NCBI GenBank assembly: GCA_028820935.1
Contig: JAPPHZ010000016.1
Coordinates: 1 to 62,492 of the forward strand
Direction of reading: 5' to 3'
Length of the DNA: 62,492 nt
From: a bacterium
GTDB taxonomy: Bacteria > Actinomycetota > Acidimicrobiia > Spongiisociales > Spongiisociaceae
The notes under the pieces were generated by a model. It searched no databases and had not been told where the DNA came from. It worked only from the letters and a program-made list of their open reading frames with translations. This document shows, piece by piece, positions 10,501 to 18,216 of this stretch. Position 1 is the stretch's first letter. Each line of letters starts with the position of its first letter. The position numbers and the translations under genes were made by a program.

Positions 10501-11142
10501 GGACTCGTAATCACCCTTTACAACTGGGCTCGGCCACGCGACCTATCACACTATGAGACATTCGTCCACTACCACGCCACCTTCTACCGACATGTCGAGC
10601 CTCTGTCGGTCACGCCGTTCTCCCAGCGGGCCCTCGATAAGGGCCTCACCGGTGTGTTGGTATCCGCGGTGCGCCACAGCCATGGCGACTGGAACCCGAA
10701 CCCTTCGGCTAGAGAACTCAGCCGGCCGGACCAGCGAATAGCCTCAGATGTCCAAGCGATCGCGGAACGTGCCAGTTCGGTCACTGGCGACCTATCGACC
10801 AAAGATCTGGTAACCGCGATGGCAAACAAACGTCTTGATGCATGGGATCGGGAGACCCAACTACGTCAACACCTGTCTTACGCCAAGCGCACGGCCACCG
10901 ACGTGGCCCTACTCTTGAAGCCGGAAACGGGCGACTGGGACATGTGGACCTGTCCGAACTCTCTGCGTGACACCGAAGTGCAAGCGAATCTGCAGATCAG
11001 CGAACACGACCCCTCGTACGAGTCCCTCAGCCAACCACCGATCATTCTCGGTCAACCTGCCAGCTTGTTGCGACCGGTCACCGCCGCCGATGACGACATC
11101 CGAGAAGCGGTCGAAGCGGACGAGGCCGCCACCACCACATGA
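7486..11142 (+). CDS. drmA: DrmA helicase (DISARM core)
   Basis: This is the large DISARM core helicase, 1218 codons from ATG 7486. A GTG at 7498, overlapping the upstream stop by 4 nt after a GGGGTGG stretch, is an equally good start. Walker A FFPTGGGKT is at residues 471-479. The Walker B-like segment IIQDEMHL is near 734-741. The motif VI segment ATSRVGRD lies around 995-1001 and is preceded by LLLATNMISVGVD. Cysteines 600, 603, 626 and 631 form a likely zinc ribbon between the helicase lobes. DrmA and DrmB form the core complex that loads on phage DNA. Reading frame and motifs are intact, unlike drmD and drmMI. The TGA overlaps the drmB ATG by 4 nt. Confidence 0.93.
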   Translation: MGWAVTGQVQGAVPTPWDLRTDLVGRVTADLLGPLDGDNEVLLGYRMRNGRWSSPGRVRDRYLVGMLAPKGTVALDPERDDDVGPEDGDGPERSVQDGRSPRLVLSQSSMGLSVVVADTVDVLVARCRWGHYLREFHTQADGSRAPVWVRHPRTVDVVVPLAAGEFGPLAVNGEGIVLRGRITASGNGPWLVTVFLSNEQTQVERNKDSRWMFQAGFSLSAADGSDAFLGRDQVLTGSVAVPDWERVEVAQLDMQYRDVVEFGVGHGVGIEVEVSATDPRRAVRVGTAIIPKYEVWRTDAPHTGAVPQLSGLVTDMKLLSELGPKELRTALAPLTAGYRTWLDEELARVGDPATRLEGHEETARLTVSEAKRVADAVADGIDLVCTDPDALDAFRFANQSMWRQRIHTVAIDARRHDPELSLYEAVTASDWPANRSWRPFQLAFVLLCIPSLTDPAHPERNDRDALADLLFFPTGGGKTEAYLGLVAYTLAIRRMQGVVGDGEDAVDGRDGVAVLMRYTLRLLTAQQFQRAATLMCSAELWRQHRAKRDVRYAGAPFRLGMWVGGSVSPNKAADAKKFAEDAKQGGFGGGQATPVQLTDCPWCGRQIDPKTDSRFDPVLERFLLFCGDKECSFTERKTNGEGIPVVTVDEEIYRLVPSFVIATIDKFAQLPWNGATSTLFGRVVSRCERHGYRNPDLDQSHQYQWKERDSHQRRHSHPPASTVPTVRLRPPDLIIQDEMHLVTGPLGTMAGLYETAIDRLSSWTYNGQLVRPKVVASTATTRRAREQAWSVFWRNLRIFPPPVLDVGRSFFAEQVLPGPQTPGRLYMGICAHGERLKQVELRVFASVMAAAKAIWDELGSEGVRADPWMTTVGYFNAVRELAGMRRMAEDELRTKLRRTRFTEGLANRPSVELKELTSRVSADDIKTILRQLFVTHEPEPSEPQTGKDKDSEPRERPVDLLLATNMISVGVDVPRLASMIVVGQPKATAEYIQATSRVGRDPKGPGLVITLYNWARPRDLSHYETFVHYHATFYRHVEPLSVTPFSQRALDKGLTGVLVSAVRHSHGDWNPNPSARELSRPDQRIASDVQAIAERASSVTGDLSTKDLVTAMANKRLDAWDRETQLRQHLSYAKRTATDVALLLKPETGDWDMWTCPNSLRDTEVQANLQISEHDPSYESLSQPPIILGQPASLLRPVTAADDDIREAVEADEAATTT

Positions 11143-12995
11143 GCCCCACTAGGTCAAGGAACACCTACAAGTCACGACGGGTCGGTGGCGTCCGCCCGTC
11201 ACAGATGATCCACACATACGGCCCCGGGGCGGTGATCGACCTGCCACGGCTGTCGGTCATCCTCGCTGGCACCGATACCTGGGACATCAATTTCACGGAG
11301 CGGATCCTCGAACCCCGACTGGTCAGGTCCGTAAAGACGATTCCCGGCTGTAACCAGGTTGCTGAGTTCCGTACTCCTCCGTGGGAGGAAGAAACCGCGA
11401 ACGCGTTCGACGATTGGGCCCGCATCGGCGTCCCGGTCTACCCATTCCCCCGATGGCTGCGCTGTACCCGCTGCGACCTGCTGTCGACGGTTGATAGTCG
11501 TCTCTTCGAACTCAACGTCCCCGTGTATCGACCTGACTGGGCCCGCTACTACCACGACAAGTGCTACGGCCGCCGTCCCACCGCGGTACCCGCCCGCTTC
11601 CTCATTGCTTGCCCGGCTGGCCACCTAGACGACTTTCCCTGGGAGGAGTATGCGCATGGTGGTAAGCCATGTCCGGACGGTCCAATCCTTGAACTCAAGG
11701 AGGTCGGGAAGGCCAGCCGAGCCACAGACGTGCGGGTCGTGTGTAAGACCTGCGATGCCACCCGGATTGCACAGGATGCGTTCGGCCTAGACGCCGACAA
11801 GCACCTCCCGCGTTGCCGGGGTCGGCACCCACACCTACATCGCTTCGATACCGCCTGTGAGGAACCCACCAGAGCGCTGCTACTCGGCGCGTCTAATGGC
11901 TGGTTCTCCGTCTACCGGTCCGCTCTATCGATCCCCACCGTGACGGGTGAGATCGAACAGAAAGTCGCAGAACACTGGGACCACCTCGAGGACATCGAAG
12001 AACGCGGCGAGTTGGCATTCATACTCAAGAGGCTCATGAAGGGTGCAGGAGAGAGACCGCTCCGATGGCTGCTTCGCTACGACCCAGATGATGTATGGAC
12101 AGCCATCGTCGACCGGCGCACCAGCGGCGAACCCGGTGCCGGACCCGAGGACCTGCGCGGTCCCGAATGGGCCGCATTCACTGCCGCGGTGCCTCCACAG
12201 TCCGACGACTTTGAGGTACAAACGCTCGATATCCCTGACGGGTTCAGGGTCACGCTCGACCATCCAGTTGCCGTCAGACGGCTCAGAGAAGTCCTAGCCC
12301 TGTGCGGGTTTACACGTATTGATGGACCCGATGCATCGCACCCACACCGGATCGCACCCATCTGGAAGGAGCCTCAGTCCTGGCTACCCGCCGCCGAAGT
12401 CCGAGGCGAAGGAATACTGATCCGGCTTCCGGAAACGCGAGTCGAACAGTGGGAGGCAAGCTATCGGACCACCGAGCGGTATGAGTACCTACGCCAAGCT
12501 GTCCGTAACTGGCGCACCCGCCGAGGACTCGACCCCGATGGAGGACTACCGCCCGCCCGGTTCATACTGCTACACACGCTGTCGCACATGCTGATTCACC
12601 AGGTCGCTCTCGAGTGCGGATACTCCACCGCATCGATAAGGGAGCGCCTATACAGCCGAGAATCAGGTAGCCCTACGGGCCCGCCAATGGCCGGCGTTCT
12701 CCTGTACACGGCCTCCCCCGACTCTGAAGGTACGCTCGGGGGCCTTGTCGCTCTTACAGCACCCAATCGGCTCGCCTCGGTACTGAGAGAAGCGAGAACC
12801 CGGGCCAGGCTGTGTTCTACTGATCCCATGTGCGCAGATCACCACGCCGGCGACCTAGGCGACACTCTCCACAACGCCGCTTGCCATGCCTGTCTCTTCG
12901 CTCCCGAGACGTCCTGTGAAGCCGGCAACCGCCACCTCGACCGAGCAGCCGTCGTCCCCATCCTCGGCCAGCAAACAGGCAGCTACTTCACATGA
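11139..12995 (+). CDS. drmB: DrmB, DUF1998-domain protein (DISARM core)
   Basis: This is a 618-residue protein with a C-terminal DUF1998 region: LHTLSHMLIHQ, then GVLLYTASPDSEGTLGGL, then a Cys/His cluster (C-DHH...CHAC...C). This arrangement is the hallmark of DrmB, the partner of DrmA. Further CxxC pairs near the N-terminus (CTRC, CKTC) and CPAGHLDDFPW suggest more metal binding. There are no ATPase motifs, as expected for DrmB. The ATG overlaps the drmA stop by 4 nt (ATGA), and the end overlaps drmC in the same way, so the three genes are translationally coupled. The frame is uninterrupted. Confidence 0.93.
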   Translation: MSPTRSRNTYKSRRVGGVRPSQMIHTYGPGAVIDLPRLSVILAGTDTWDINFTERILEPRLVRSVKTIPGCNQVAEFRTPPWEEETANAFDDWARIGVPVYPFPRWLRCTRCDLLSTVDSRLFELNVPVYRPDWARYYHDKCYGRRPTAVPARFLIACPAGHLDDFPWEEYAHGGKPCPDGPILELKEVGKASRATDVRVVCKTCDATRIAQDAFGLDADKHLPRCRGRHPHLHRFDTACEEPTRALLLGASNGWFSVYRSALSIPTVTGEIEQKVAEHWDHLEDIEERGELAFILKRLMKGAGERPLRWLLRYDPDDVWTAIVDRRTSGEPGAGPEDLRGPEWAAFTAAVPPQSDDFEVQTLDIPDGFRVTLDHPVAVRRLREVLALCGFTRIDGPDASHPHRIAPIWKEPQSWLPAAEVRGEGILIRLPETRVEQWEASYRTTERYEYLRQAVRNWRTRRGLDPDGGLPPARFILLHTLSHMLIHQVALECGYSTASIRERLYSRESGSPTGPPMAGVLLYTASPDSEGTLGGLVALTAPNRLASVLREARTRARLCSTDPMCADHHAGDLGDTLHNAACHACLFAPETSCEAGNRHLDRAAVVPILGQQTGSYFT

Positions 12996-13774
12996 CCGAT
13001 CAGCTGACCCGAGCGACGGTCCAAGCTGCTATTCACGTCCCCGCGGAGCTCCTGGCCGCCGGAGCTGTAGCAGTGGCCAACAGGCCCCGTTGGTCACCCA
13101 AATCACAGGATTTGTTAGTCACCGCGAACCCCGCCGCTAACTACCGTGAGCATGCCCGAGCCATCGGACATGCATGGTCACATACCCCGGATGTCTCCGG
13201 AGCCGCGGTCGCGGCTGCCATGCGGGCCGCAGCCAAGACTGCCAAGGCGGTAAGGACCGAGTACAGCACCAGCCTGGTCTGGACTGGACCCACTACCGAA
13301 GCCCTGGGCCTACGATCCACACGATCCGTTCTCAACGCACTCGTGGCCAACGCCACCGAAAGCCTCATACTGGTGTCCTTCGCCACCCACAACGTCGGTG
13401 ATCTGACAACGGACCTCTCCAACGCTGCAGCGAGGGGAGTCGAGGTGACCATCATTCTCGAGACGCCGGACGATCCCGGCGGTCCGCTCGATATCGGACC
13501 AACACACCCACTTGCGCCCCTCAGGGGCACCGCCACTTTCTACCGGTGGCCCGACGAAACCCGCCGAGCGCACTTCGCAACAACCGCCCGCCTCCACGCG
13601 AAGTGCGTCATCGCCGACCGTACATCCGCGCTCATCACCAGCGCGAATCTGACCAGCGCCGGGATTAACGACAACATCGAACTCGGCATCTTCATCGAAG
13701 CAGGGCCGCTTCCGGGGCAACTCGCCCATCACATCCGACTACTAATTGAGCAAGGAACTCTCGACGTTTCGTAG
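12992..13774 (+). CDS. drmC: DrmC, phospholipase D-fold protein (DISARM)
   Basis: This 260-residue protein has a single C-terminal HKD motif, LHAKCVIADRTSALITSANLT, which is the phospholipase D/nuclease superfamily active site. This is the structure of DrmC, the last gene of the DISARM operon and the one reported to be dispensable for defence. The N-terminal ~100 residues are Ala-rich and helical. One HKD per chain means the active site would form in a dimer. The start overlaps the drmB stop by 4 nt. Nothing terminator-like is obvious after the TAG. Confidence 0.9.
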   Translation: MTDQLTRATVQAAIHVPAELLAAGAVAVANRPRWSPKSQDLLVTANPAANYREHARAIGHAWSHTPDVSGAAVAAAMRAAAKTAKAVRTEYSTSLVWTGPTTEALGLRSTRSVLNALVANATESLILVSFATHNVGDLTTDLSNAAARGVEVTIILETPDDPGGPLDIGPTHPLAPLRGTATFYRWPDETRRAHFATTARLHAKCVIADRTSALITSANLTSAGINDNIELGIFIEAGPLPGQLAHHIRLLIEQGTLDVS

Positions 13775-13992
13775 AGATTCACATTCCTACCCGGACAGGC
13801 TGCAGCGCATGGTCAGTGCCAACAAGGCCCTGTCCACCCAGCCAGAGTCCACTCCGCCTCGCGTAAAGAAGTCTCCAGGCGATCGAATACCTGTGGCGGC
13901 GTCGTTGAAGCCCCAGGTAGTGTGACATCCATGGTGATCGAGTAATGGATCCGACGCTGACGGACGGCTATCCACATACCATCCGCACTGCG
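13775..13992. other. Junction between the DISARM operon and a convergent TIR gene
   Basis: These 218 bases separate the plus-strand DISARM operon from the minus-strand TIR gene. A 62-codon minus frame (13787-13975) is open, but I find no family resemblance or ribosome binding site. I see no strong hairpin followed by a T run. Confidence 0.4.
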
Positions 13993-15147
13993 TTACTTAC
14001 AGGAAGTATCGCTGTTGCTACCACCTGATAATAGTACTGCCGAAAGGTCGTCACGCCAAGTTATGAACTCATACTTACTAGGCTCTACCTTATGCAGAGC
14101 GTTGGACATACGTCTTAGAACAGGTCGTAGAGTACTACTCAGGCGATAGTTGTTGGCTAGAATCTCCCTGAGTCGCGCGATCTGATCTATTCCCGTTTCT
14201 CCATTCTTGGCTAACTCAACTAGGTTTTTGAGCAGGCCGTGAGCAGCTTCAATATTGTCCTCTGTCTTTGCATCACGAATTAGCTCTGTAAGTACATTGA
14301 TTCCGCTCCCGACGCGCGCGAGCTGATCTACATAATCGTCTGTTACGTTCTCCATTTCAGATATCGGTTTCTCTAGGCGCTTCGCAAGACGTCGAATAAC
14401 TAGAACCCGCGCCGCCCCTGGATTTGGTACCGTGCTCTTGGCCTGTAGCTCACTTGTGGCCATAGTTGTGACTTCGGCAGTTTCATGAAGAAGATCTGTG
14501 AGTGCACGTATTGCTGTATTGAATAGTGGGATAGCCTCTTCAGCTTCGGCAAGGAGCTCCATTAATCCTGGAGGGTCATCGGAGATGTCGTCAGCAGACA
14601 GATTGTCGAGCGGGGCCTCTGCTTCAGATGTGAGAACAGCCTTGAAAGCACTCACGATGTCTTCTGCTAACTTAGCAATCGCCTTCCGTACACTGTTAGA
14701 ATTCATGTCTTCAAAGCGCAGATCCCCCCATCTGAAGTATTGTCGTTTTGCAAGTTCCACGGCGACCTCGTCGTGAGGATTGTCAAGCCCTGGTGTCCGC
14801 ATATATAGGATAGGGATGATTAGGTCATTGCGGTCTAATGACTGCTCACCCTCTAGAAATACGAGAACCTCTTCTCGGCACAATTTGCTCTTTAGGAAGG
14901 AAGGTGTGATTATTGTTATAAGCAGCGTAGAACCGTCCAAGGATTCGCCAATTCGCGCTCGCCATTGCTGTCCATAAAAGATATCACGTCGGTCATGAAA
15001 GATCTTGAAGGGTACGCCCATTTGCATATGAACTTCTGCTTCTAGACGACGCCTTAACTCAGTGATCCGGCCGTCTTCGTAGTCATCGTCTTGTTGTGCG
15101 TAACTCAGAAACGCACCAAAGCGAGCATCTCGCCCATTTTGTGACAT
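13993..15147 (-). CDS. TIR-domain protein, probable defence effector
   Basis: The N-terminal ~150 residues form a TIR domain of the bacterial TIR_2 type. FLSYAQQDDD is at 13-22, followed by FHDRRDIFYGQQW and then ITPSFLKSKLCREE at about 80-93. The C-x-x-E spacing makes Glu93 the likely NAD-cleaving catalytic residue. The remaining ~230 residues are helical and unrecognised, possibly a sensor or oligomerisation part. Bacterial TIR proteins usually kill infected cells by depleting NAD or make a signalling nucleotide. The gene is markedly richer in A+T than DISARM, suggesting separate acquisition. ATG 15147 is preferred over an adjacent in-frame GTG (15150), because TAGACT sits exactly 6 nt upstream of the ATG, as in a leaderless mRNA. 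No partner gene directly adjoins it. Confidence 0.85.
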   Translation of the reverse strand: MSQNGRDARFGAFLSYAQQDDDYEDGRITELRRRLEAEVHMQMGVPFKIFHDRRDIFYGQQWRARIGESLDGSTLLITIITPSFLKSKLCREEVLVFLEGEQSLDRNDLIIPILYMRTPGLDNPHDEVAVELAKRQYFRWGDLRFEDMNSNSVRKAIAKLAEDIVSAFKAVLTSEAEAPLDNLSADDISDDPPGLMELLAEAEEAIPLFNTAIRALTDLLHETAEVTTMATSELQAKSTVPNPGAARVLVIRRLAKRLEKPISEMENVTDDYVDQLARVGSGINVLTELIRDAKTEDNIEAAHGLLKNLVELAKNGETGIDQIARLREILANNYRLSSTLRPVLRRMSNALHKVEPSKYEFITWRDDLSAVLLSGGSNSDTSCK

Positions 15148-15153
15148 CACATG

Positions 15154-15159
15154 AGTCTA
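15154..15159 (-). promoter_or_regulatory. Leaderless -10 element for the TIR gene
   Basis: TAGACT on the minus strand ends 6 nt before ATG 15147, placing the expected transcription start at the A of the start codon. The same hexamer and spacing occur before the CHAD gene (20465-20470) and its duplicate (19789-19794). Confidence 0.45.
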
Positions 15160-15364
15160 GTCGAAATCTTGGAAGTTCAGCCGGTAATGGCGTCTGGCGC
15201 AGTGGCAGAGGTGTGGCCGGCGTTAGGTCTGGGCCAGGGATCGTGGTCTCAAGCGGTGCCGAAGCGTTGGAAGCAGAAGGTCTTCCGCCGTCCATCTCTA
15301 TTCGCACCGTGTTCCTTCACACGGGAGCCCGTCAGTTTCCTACCGCCTCGGTGGAACCAGATGG

Positions 15365-15889
15365 TCAGTCCTCCGGGTAAGGCTGATACGCGAGGTCGAG
15401 GGCTGCGGCTACCTCAGCGGCTTCCAGCGGGGACGGCGGACCATAGGTTGGGTCGTACTGTCCACGGATGGCACCGCAGAGGATGGTGAGTACCTGATCA
15501 GCCGCCGTCCCTTCGTCGGGTTTGACATATGTAGGACGGAGTTGGTGTATCGGGATGTATTGCTCACGGAACTTTGCCGGATCGGCACACCAGTCGCTGC
15601 TGTCCCGGTTGATGTTCAGTAAGGCAGCTGAGAACACTTCGACCCGCAGTCCGTGGAACGGTATTGTCCTGTCACCGCTCACCAGGATAGGTTCGGGCCC
15701 GAAAGCCGCGTACGCTTTGGATAGGGCTTCAAAGCTGTCGATTGTGCCGGCAACGAAGGCCCGGAAGGCGTTCTGGTCAGCGAAGCGCAGAACAGTCATC
15801 GCCGCGAGTGACATCTCCCACACCGAGGGTGGGAGTGCGGGTGGTGCGGGGGCTGTTGATGCGGTGGCGTAGACGTGTACGGCTTGTTG
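15365..15889 (-). pseudogene. C-terminal part of the KAP NTPase beyond an in-frame amber codon
   Basis: This frame of 174 codons follows directly, with no frameshift, after the TAG at 15890-15892 that ends the KAP NTPase. It starts QQAVHVYATAS and includes the 152-codon stretch from GTG 15823 to 15365. The sequence immediately after the stop reads as a continuation of the NTPase helix, so this is probably the severed C-terminal domain. The residues are otherwise unrecognised. If translated alone it would begin at GTG 15823, which has no clear Shine-Dalgarno. Its survival as an open frame suggests a recent stop, readthrough, or a separate small protein. Confidence 0.6.
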
Positions 15890-17698
15890 CTAATCCCGCA
15901 GAGCGCAGGTCTCAAGGTCAACCACCAGACGCAAGATTTGAAGGCTGCGCGGGTCGGCAGGCTCGGTGAGTCCCGCTTCTCGCAGGGCGTTGGCGAAGAA
16001 GTCGGATGTGTCAATCTGGGTCGTAGCGGGAAGGGAGATGTGAATGTCCGCCAAGCGGCGCAGATAGCCGTCGGCTTTGAACTGGGGGCCGTAAACAGTC
16101 CGCACCACCTCACACAACTCCCCGCGGTTGACACCGACTATCACCACAACCCGTTCGACGGCAAAGAGGTGGTGGATGTCTGCCAAGGCTTCGAGGGCGT
16201 AGCTAGGGGGGCAGCGGTCTAGTTCGTCAATAATCAACACCAGTCGTCCGTGTCCGGCTGCTGCTGACTCCAAAGATTGGCGAATCGAGGTGGCAGCCCG
16301 CCGTTGTTCCCTCCATGAGTCGTAACGGGGATCTGGCACCGCGCCCCGCAGAGCGGTCGCCAGGCGGGTCCTCGCCGCGGCGAGGTGACCTGCGCCGGGG
16401 TCGGTGATACCTTCCGAAAGAGCGCCGAGCAGGTCGAGGGCCGGCCGCTGTGTGTGCTGCGCCGCCCAAGCGTCGAACTCGATGACGGTCTCTCCCCGGC
16501 TCCGCAGATCGGCTGCGCACATCCGCAAGAAGGCCGTCTTGCCAGACCCCCAGCCCCCATCGACCATCACGGTCGCCGGCCCAGCCAGTGTCACGACCCT
16601 GTCGGTGAGTCCTACGACGTGTGATCTACGGCCCAGCAGATCCTTGGCGAATGGGTCCGCGGGGTCCGGGTCAAACGCTGGTGGCCGGATGCTCCGACTC
16701 CCCATTGGTGCGGTGCCGTCTGACTGAGTCTCCGCTTCTTGATTTCCCCTTACGTAAACCTTGAGTAATACGTCAGGTATACCCTGACCTTGAGCATGGA
16801 CCACTGCCCCGCCCGCAGCTAACCCGAGAAACACCCGTGCGATCATGAACTCCAGAATGTGCGACGTCGTGAGCGTCCAGGAGAACACGGCAAGGTCGGC
16901 CCACGGGGTGAACACGAACGACATCGCCAAGGCCCGGAGCGCTACCTTCCAGCCCGCTGCTGGCTCACCGTTGGGAGCCGACACGACCCGACCCCAAGGG
17001 TGCCAAATCTCAAACGCGATAGCACCCACACAGAAGAGTGCAGCGAAGATCCGGAGGACAGCTACGACCGGCAGACCGACACCTGCAACGGCAACCGCCG
17101 CTTCGATGACCAGCAACCATCCGACACCCCAGAAGGCTGTGACCGCTACGGCCCGCCATCCAACGCGGCGGCTCAGACTCCGGAAGGGAACATCCGGGCC
17201 GAGTCTCCGCGGAGCGACCAAGGTGGTTAGCAGTTGAACGGATCCAACAAGCACCGCTCCCACCCCGGCAGCAAGGTACTTCGGGGTGCCCGAGTAGCTC
17301 AGGCGAAACGGATTCTGCCACCGGCCTACCCCCAGAATCTGCAAGTCGCACGTAACGAGACAAAGAGCTTGACCCTCTTCGACCGTCAGGTAAGCGAGAG
17401 TAAAGGCCACCGTTGCCAGGGCCACCAGAAAGAACAAGGCAACCACCAAGAACGTGCGCTCTTCGCGGTCAGGCCCGAACCGAGCAACCCGTCTCGGGAG
17501 GTCCGCCCCGTACCCGAACCCGAACACGATGACGAACCCAATAGGCACGAGAGCAGCGACCAACGCCTCCCGCGCTTCTGACGCAGGACGCCCATCGACG
17601 AAGACAAGAGCAATAAAGCCGCCCAGCACCGCCAAGCCATAAAGGCTCAGGAAGTTCTTGTACCCACGCAAGCCGAAAGTCGATGTGGGGCGTGCCAT
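15890..17698 (-). CDS. Membrane KAP-type P-loop NTPase (truncated by amber codon)
   Basis: The first ~310 of 602 residues carry about seven hydrophobic segments (for example near 15-36, 43-62, 82-103 and 140-165), so the protein sits in the membrane with a cytoplasmic NTPase. Walker A GGWGSGKT ends at Lys387/Thr388. Walker B LIIDELDR has Asp491-Arg495, followed by VERVVVIVGVNR, the arrangement of the KAP family (related to proteins that exclude phage or handle membrane complexes). KAP NTPases are common in defence islands. The frame ends LETCALRD-TAG, and the same frame continues open for 174 more codons, so the intact protein was probably about 777 residues. The ATG at 17698 has GGAG about 5 nt upstream. 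Confidence 0.8.
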   Translation of the reverse strand: MARPTSTFGLRGYKNFLSLYGLAVLGGFIALVFVDGRPASEAREALVAALVPIGFVIVFGFGYGADLPRRVARFGPDREERTFLVVALFFLVALATVAFTLAYLTVEEGQALCLVTCDLQILGVGRWQNPFRLSYSGTPKYLAAGVGAVLVGSVQLLTTLVAPRRLGPDVPFRSLSRRVGWRAVAVTAFWGVGWLLVIEAAVAVAGVGLPVVAVLRIFAALFCVGAIAFEIWHPWGRVVSAPNGEPAAGWKVALRALAMSFVFTPWADLAVFSWTLTTSHILEFMIARVFLGLAAGGAVVHAQGQGIPDVLLKVYVRGNQEAETQSDGTAPMGSRSIRPPAFDPDPADPFAKDLLGRRSHVVGLTDRVVTLAGPATVMVDGGWGSGKTAFLRMCAADLRSRGETVIEFDAWAAQHTQRPALDLLGALSEGITDPGAGHLAAARTRLATALRGAVPDPRYDSWREQRRAATSIRQSLESAAAGHGRLVLIIDELDRCPPSYALEALADIHHLFAVERVVVIVGVNRGELCEVVRTVYGPQFKADGYLRRLADIHISLPATTQIDTSDFFANALREAGLTEPADPRSLQILRLVVDLETCALRD

Positions 17699-17945
17699 GC
17701 TCCAAGGACGTTACCCGGGATGGCCGCCCACACTGATGCCCGCAGTCCAGGGCAGGTAATGGTCTCATGCTTGCCTACCGACGCCTTACCAAGCCCAAGC
17801 CGATACCCAGGAAACTCTGTCGGTGATCGTCGAGAGTTCCCCAGTCTCGATCAGAGAAACTCCCCACCCTGTCACCCCAAGCGGCCCTGCTGGCCGAGAG
17901 CGAGGCTCCGCCGCGTGCGTACAGCGTGACCTCTTTTGGTGGGTG

Positions 17946-18197
17946 CTACACCACTCGTTGGGTCATCAGTCCCACGATCGCGCCGAAGCCCATCTTGTAT
18001 GTCGTGGAACATACGTCGGCGGCAGCCCTGACCTGGTCCGAGTCGCCGCCGAACAGAGCCAACAGCACGTTCAAGGCCAGCGCCAGGAGCGTTAGGGCGA
18101 CGACCGTAGAGAAGACCAGCATGAAGCGTGGCGTCAGCTGGCCCCGCAGGGTCTCGTTCGCTCGCTCTCGATTCTGACTGGGTCCTCGACTGTTCAT
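17946..18197 (-). CDS. Small membrane protein next to the KAP NTPase
   Basis: This 83-residue protein has a charged, Arg-rich N-terminus of about 24 residues. One strong transmembrane segment lies at about 27-49 and a second, weaker hydrophobic stretch is at the C-terminus. I recognise no family. The ATG at 18197 is preceded on its strand by TATATC at a spacing fitting a leaderless transcript. The gene lies in the same direction as the KAP NTPase, 247 bp upstream of it, and only 19 bp from the divergent 463-residue protein. A role as a membrane partner of the NTPase is inference from position only. Confidence 0.6.
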   Translation of the reverse strand: MNSRGPSQNRERANETLRGQLTPRFMLVFSTVVALTLLALALNVLLALFGGDSDQVRAAADVCSTTYKMGFGAIVGLMTQRVV

Positions 18198-18216
18198 ACT
18201 TAGATATACTGCCCAA
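18198..18216. promoter_or_regulatory. Bidirectional leaderless promoter
   Basis: Only 19 bp separate two divergent ATGs. TATACT at 18205-18210 is 6 nt from the plus-strand ATG at 18217. On the minus strand TATATC, overlapping the same bases, is 5 nt from ATG 18197. The two -10 elements share an AT-rich core, so one site appears to drive both genes without 5' leaders. Confidence 0.5.

Noticed and set aside
15151-15489. A plus-strand gene of 112 codons divergent from the TIR gene
   Set aside because: It has no family resemblance or ribosome binding site and overlaps the conserved tail of the KAP protein on the other strand.
15890-15892. TAG as a pyrrolysine codon
   Set aside because: Nothing in the window suggests pyrrolysine use, the residue lies in a non-methyltransferase protein, and other genes here end in TAG.
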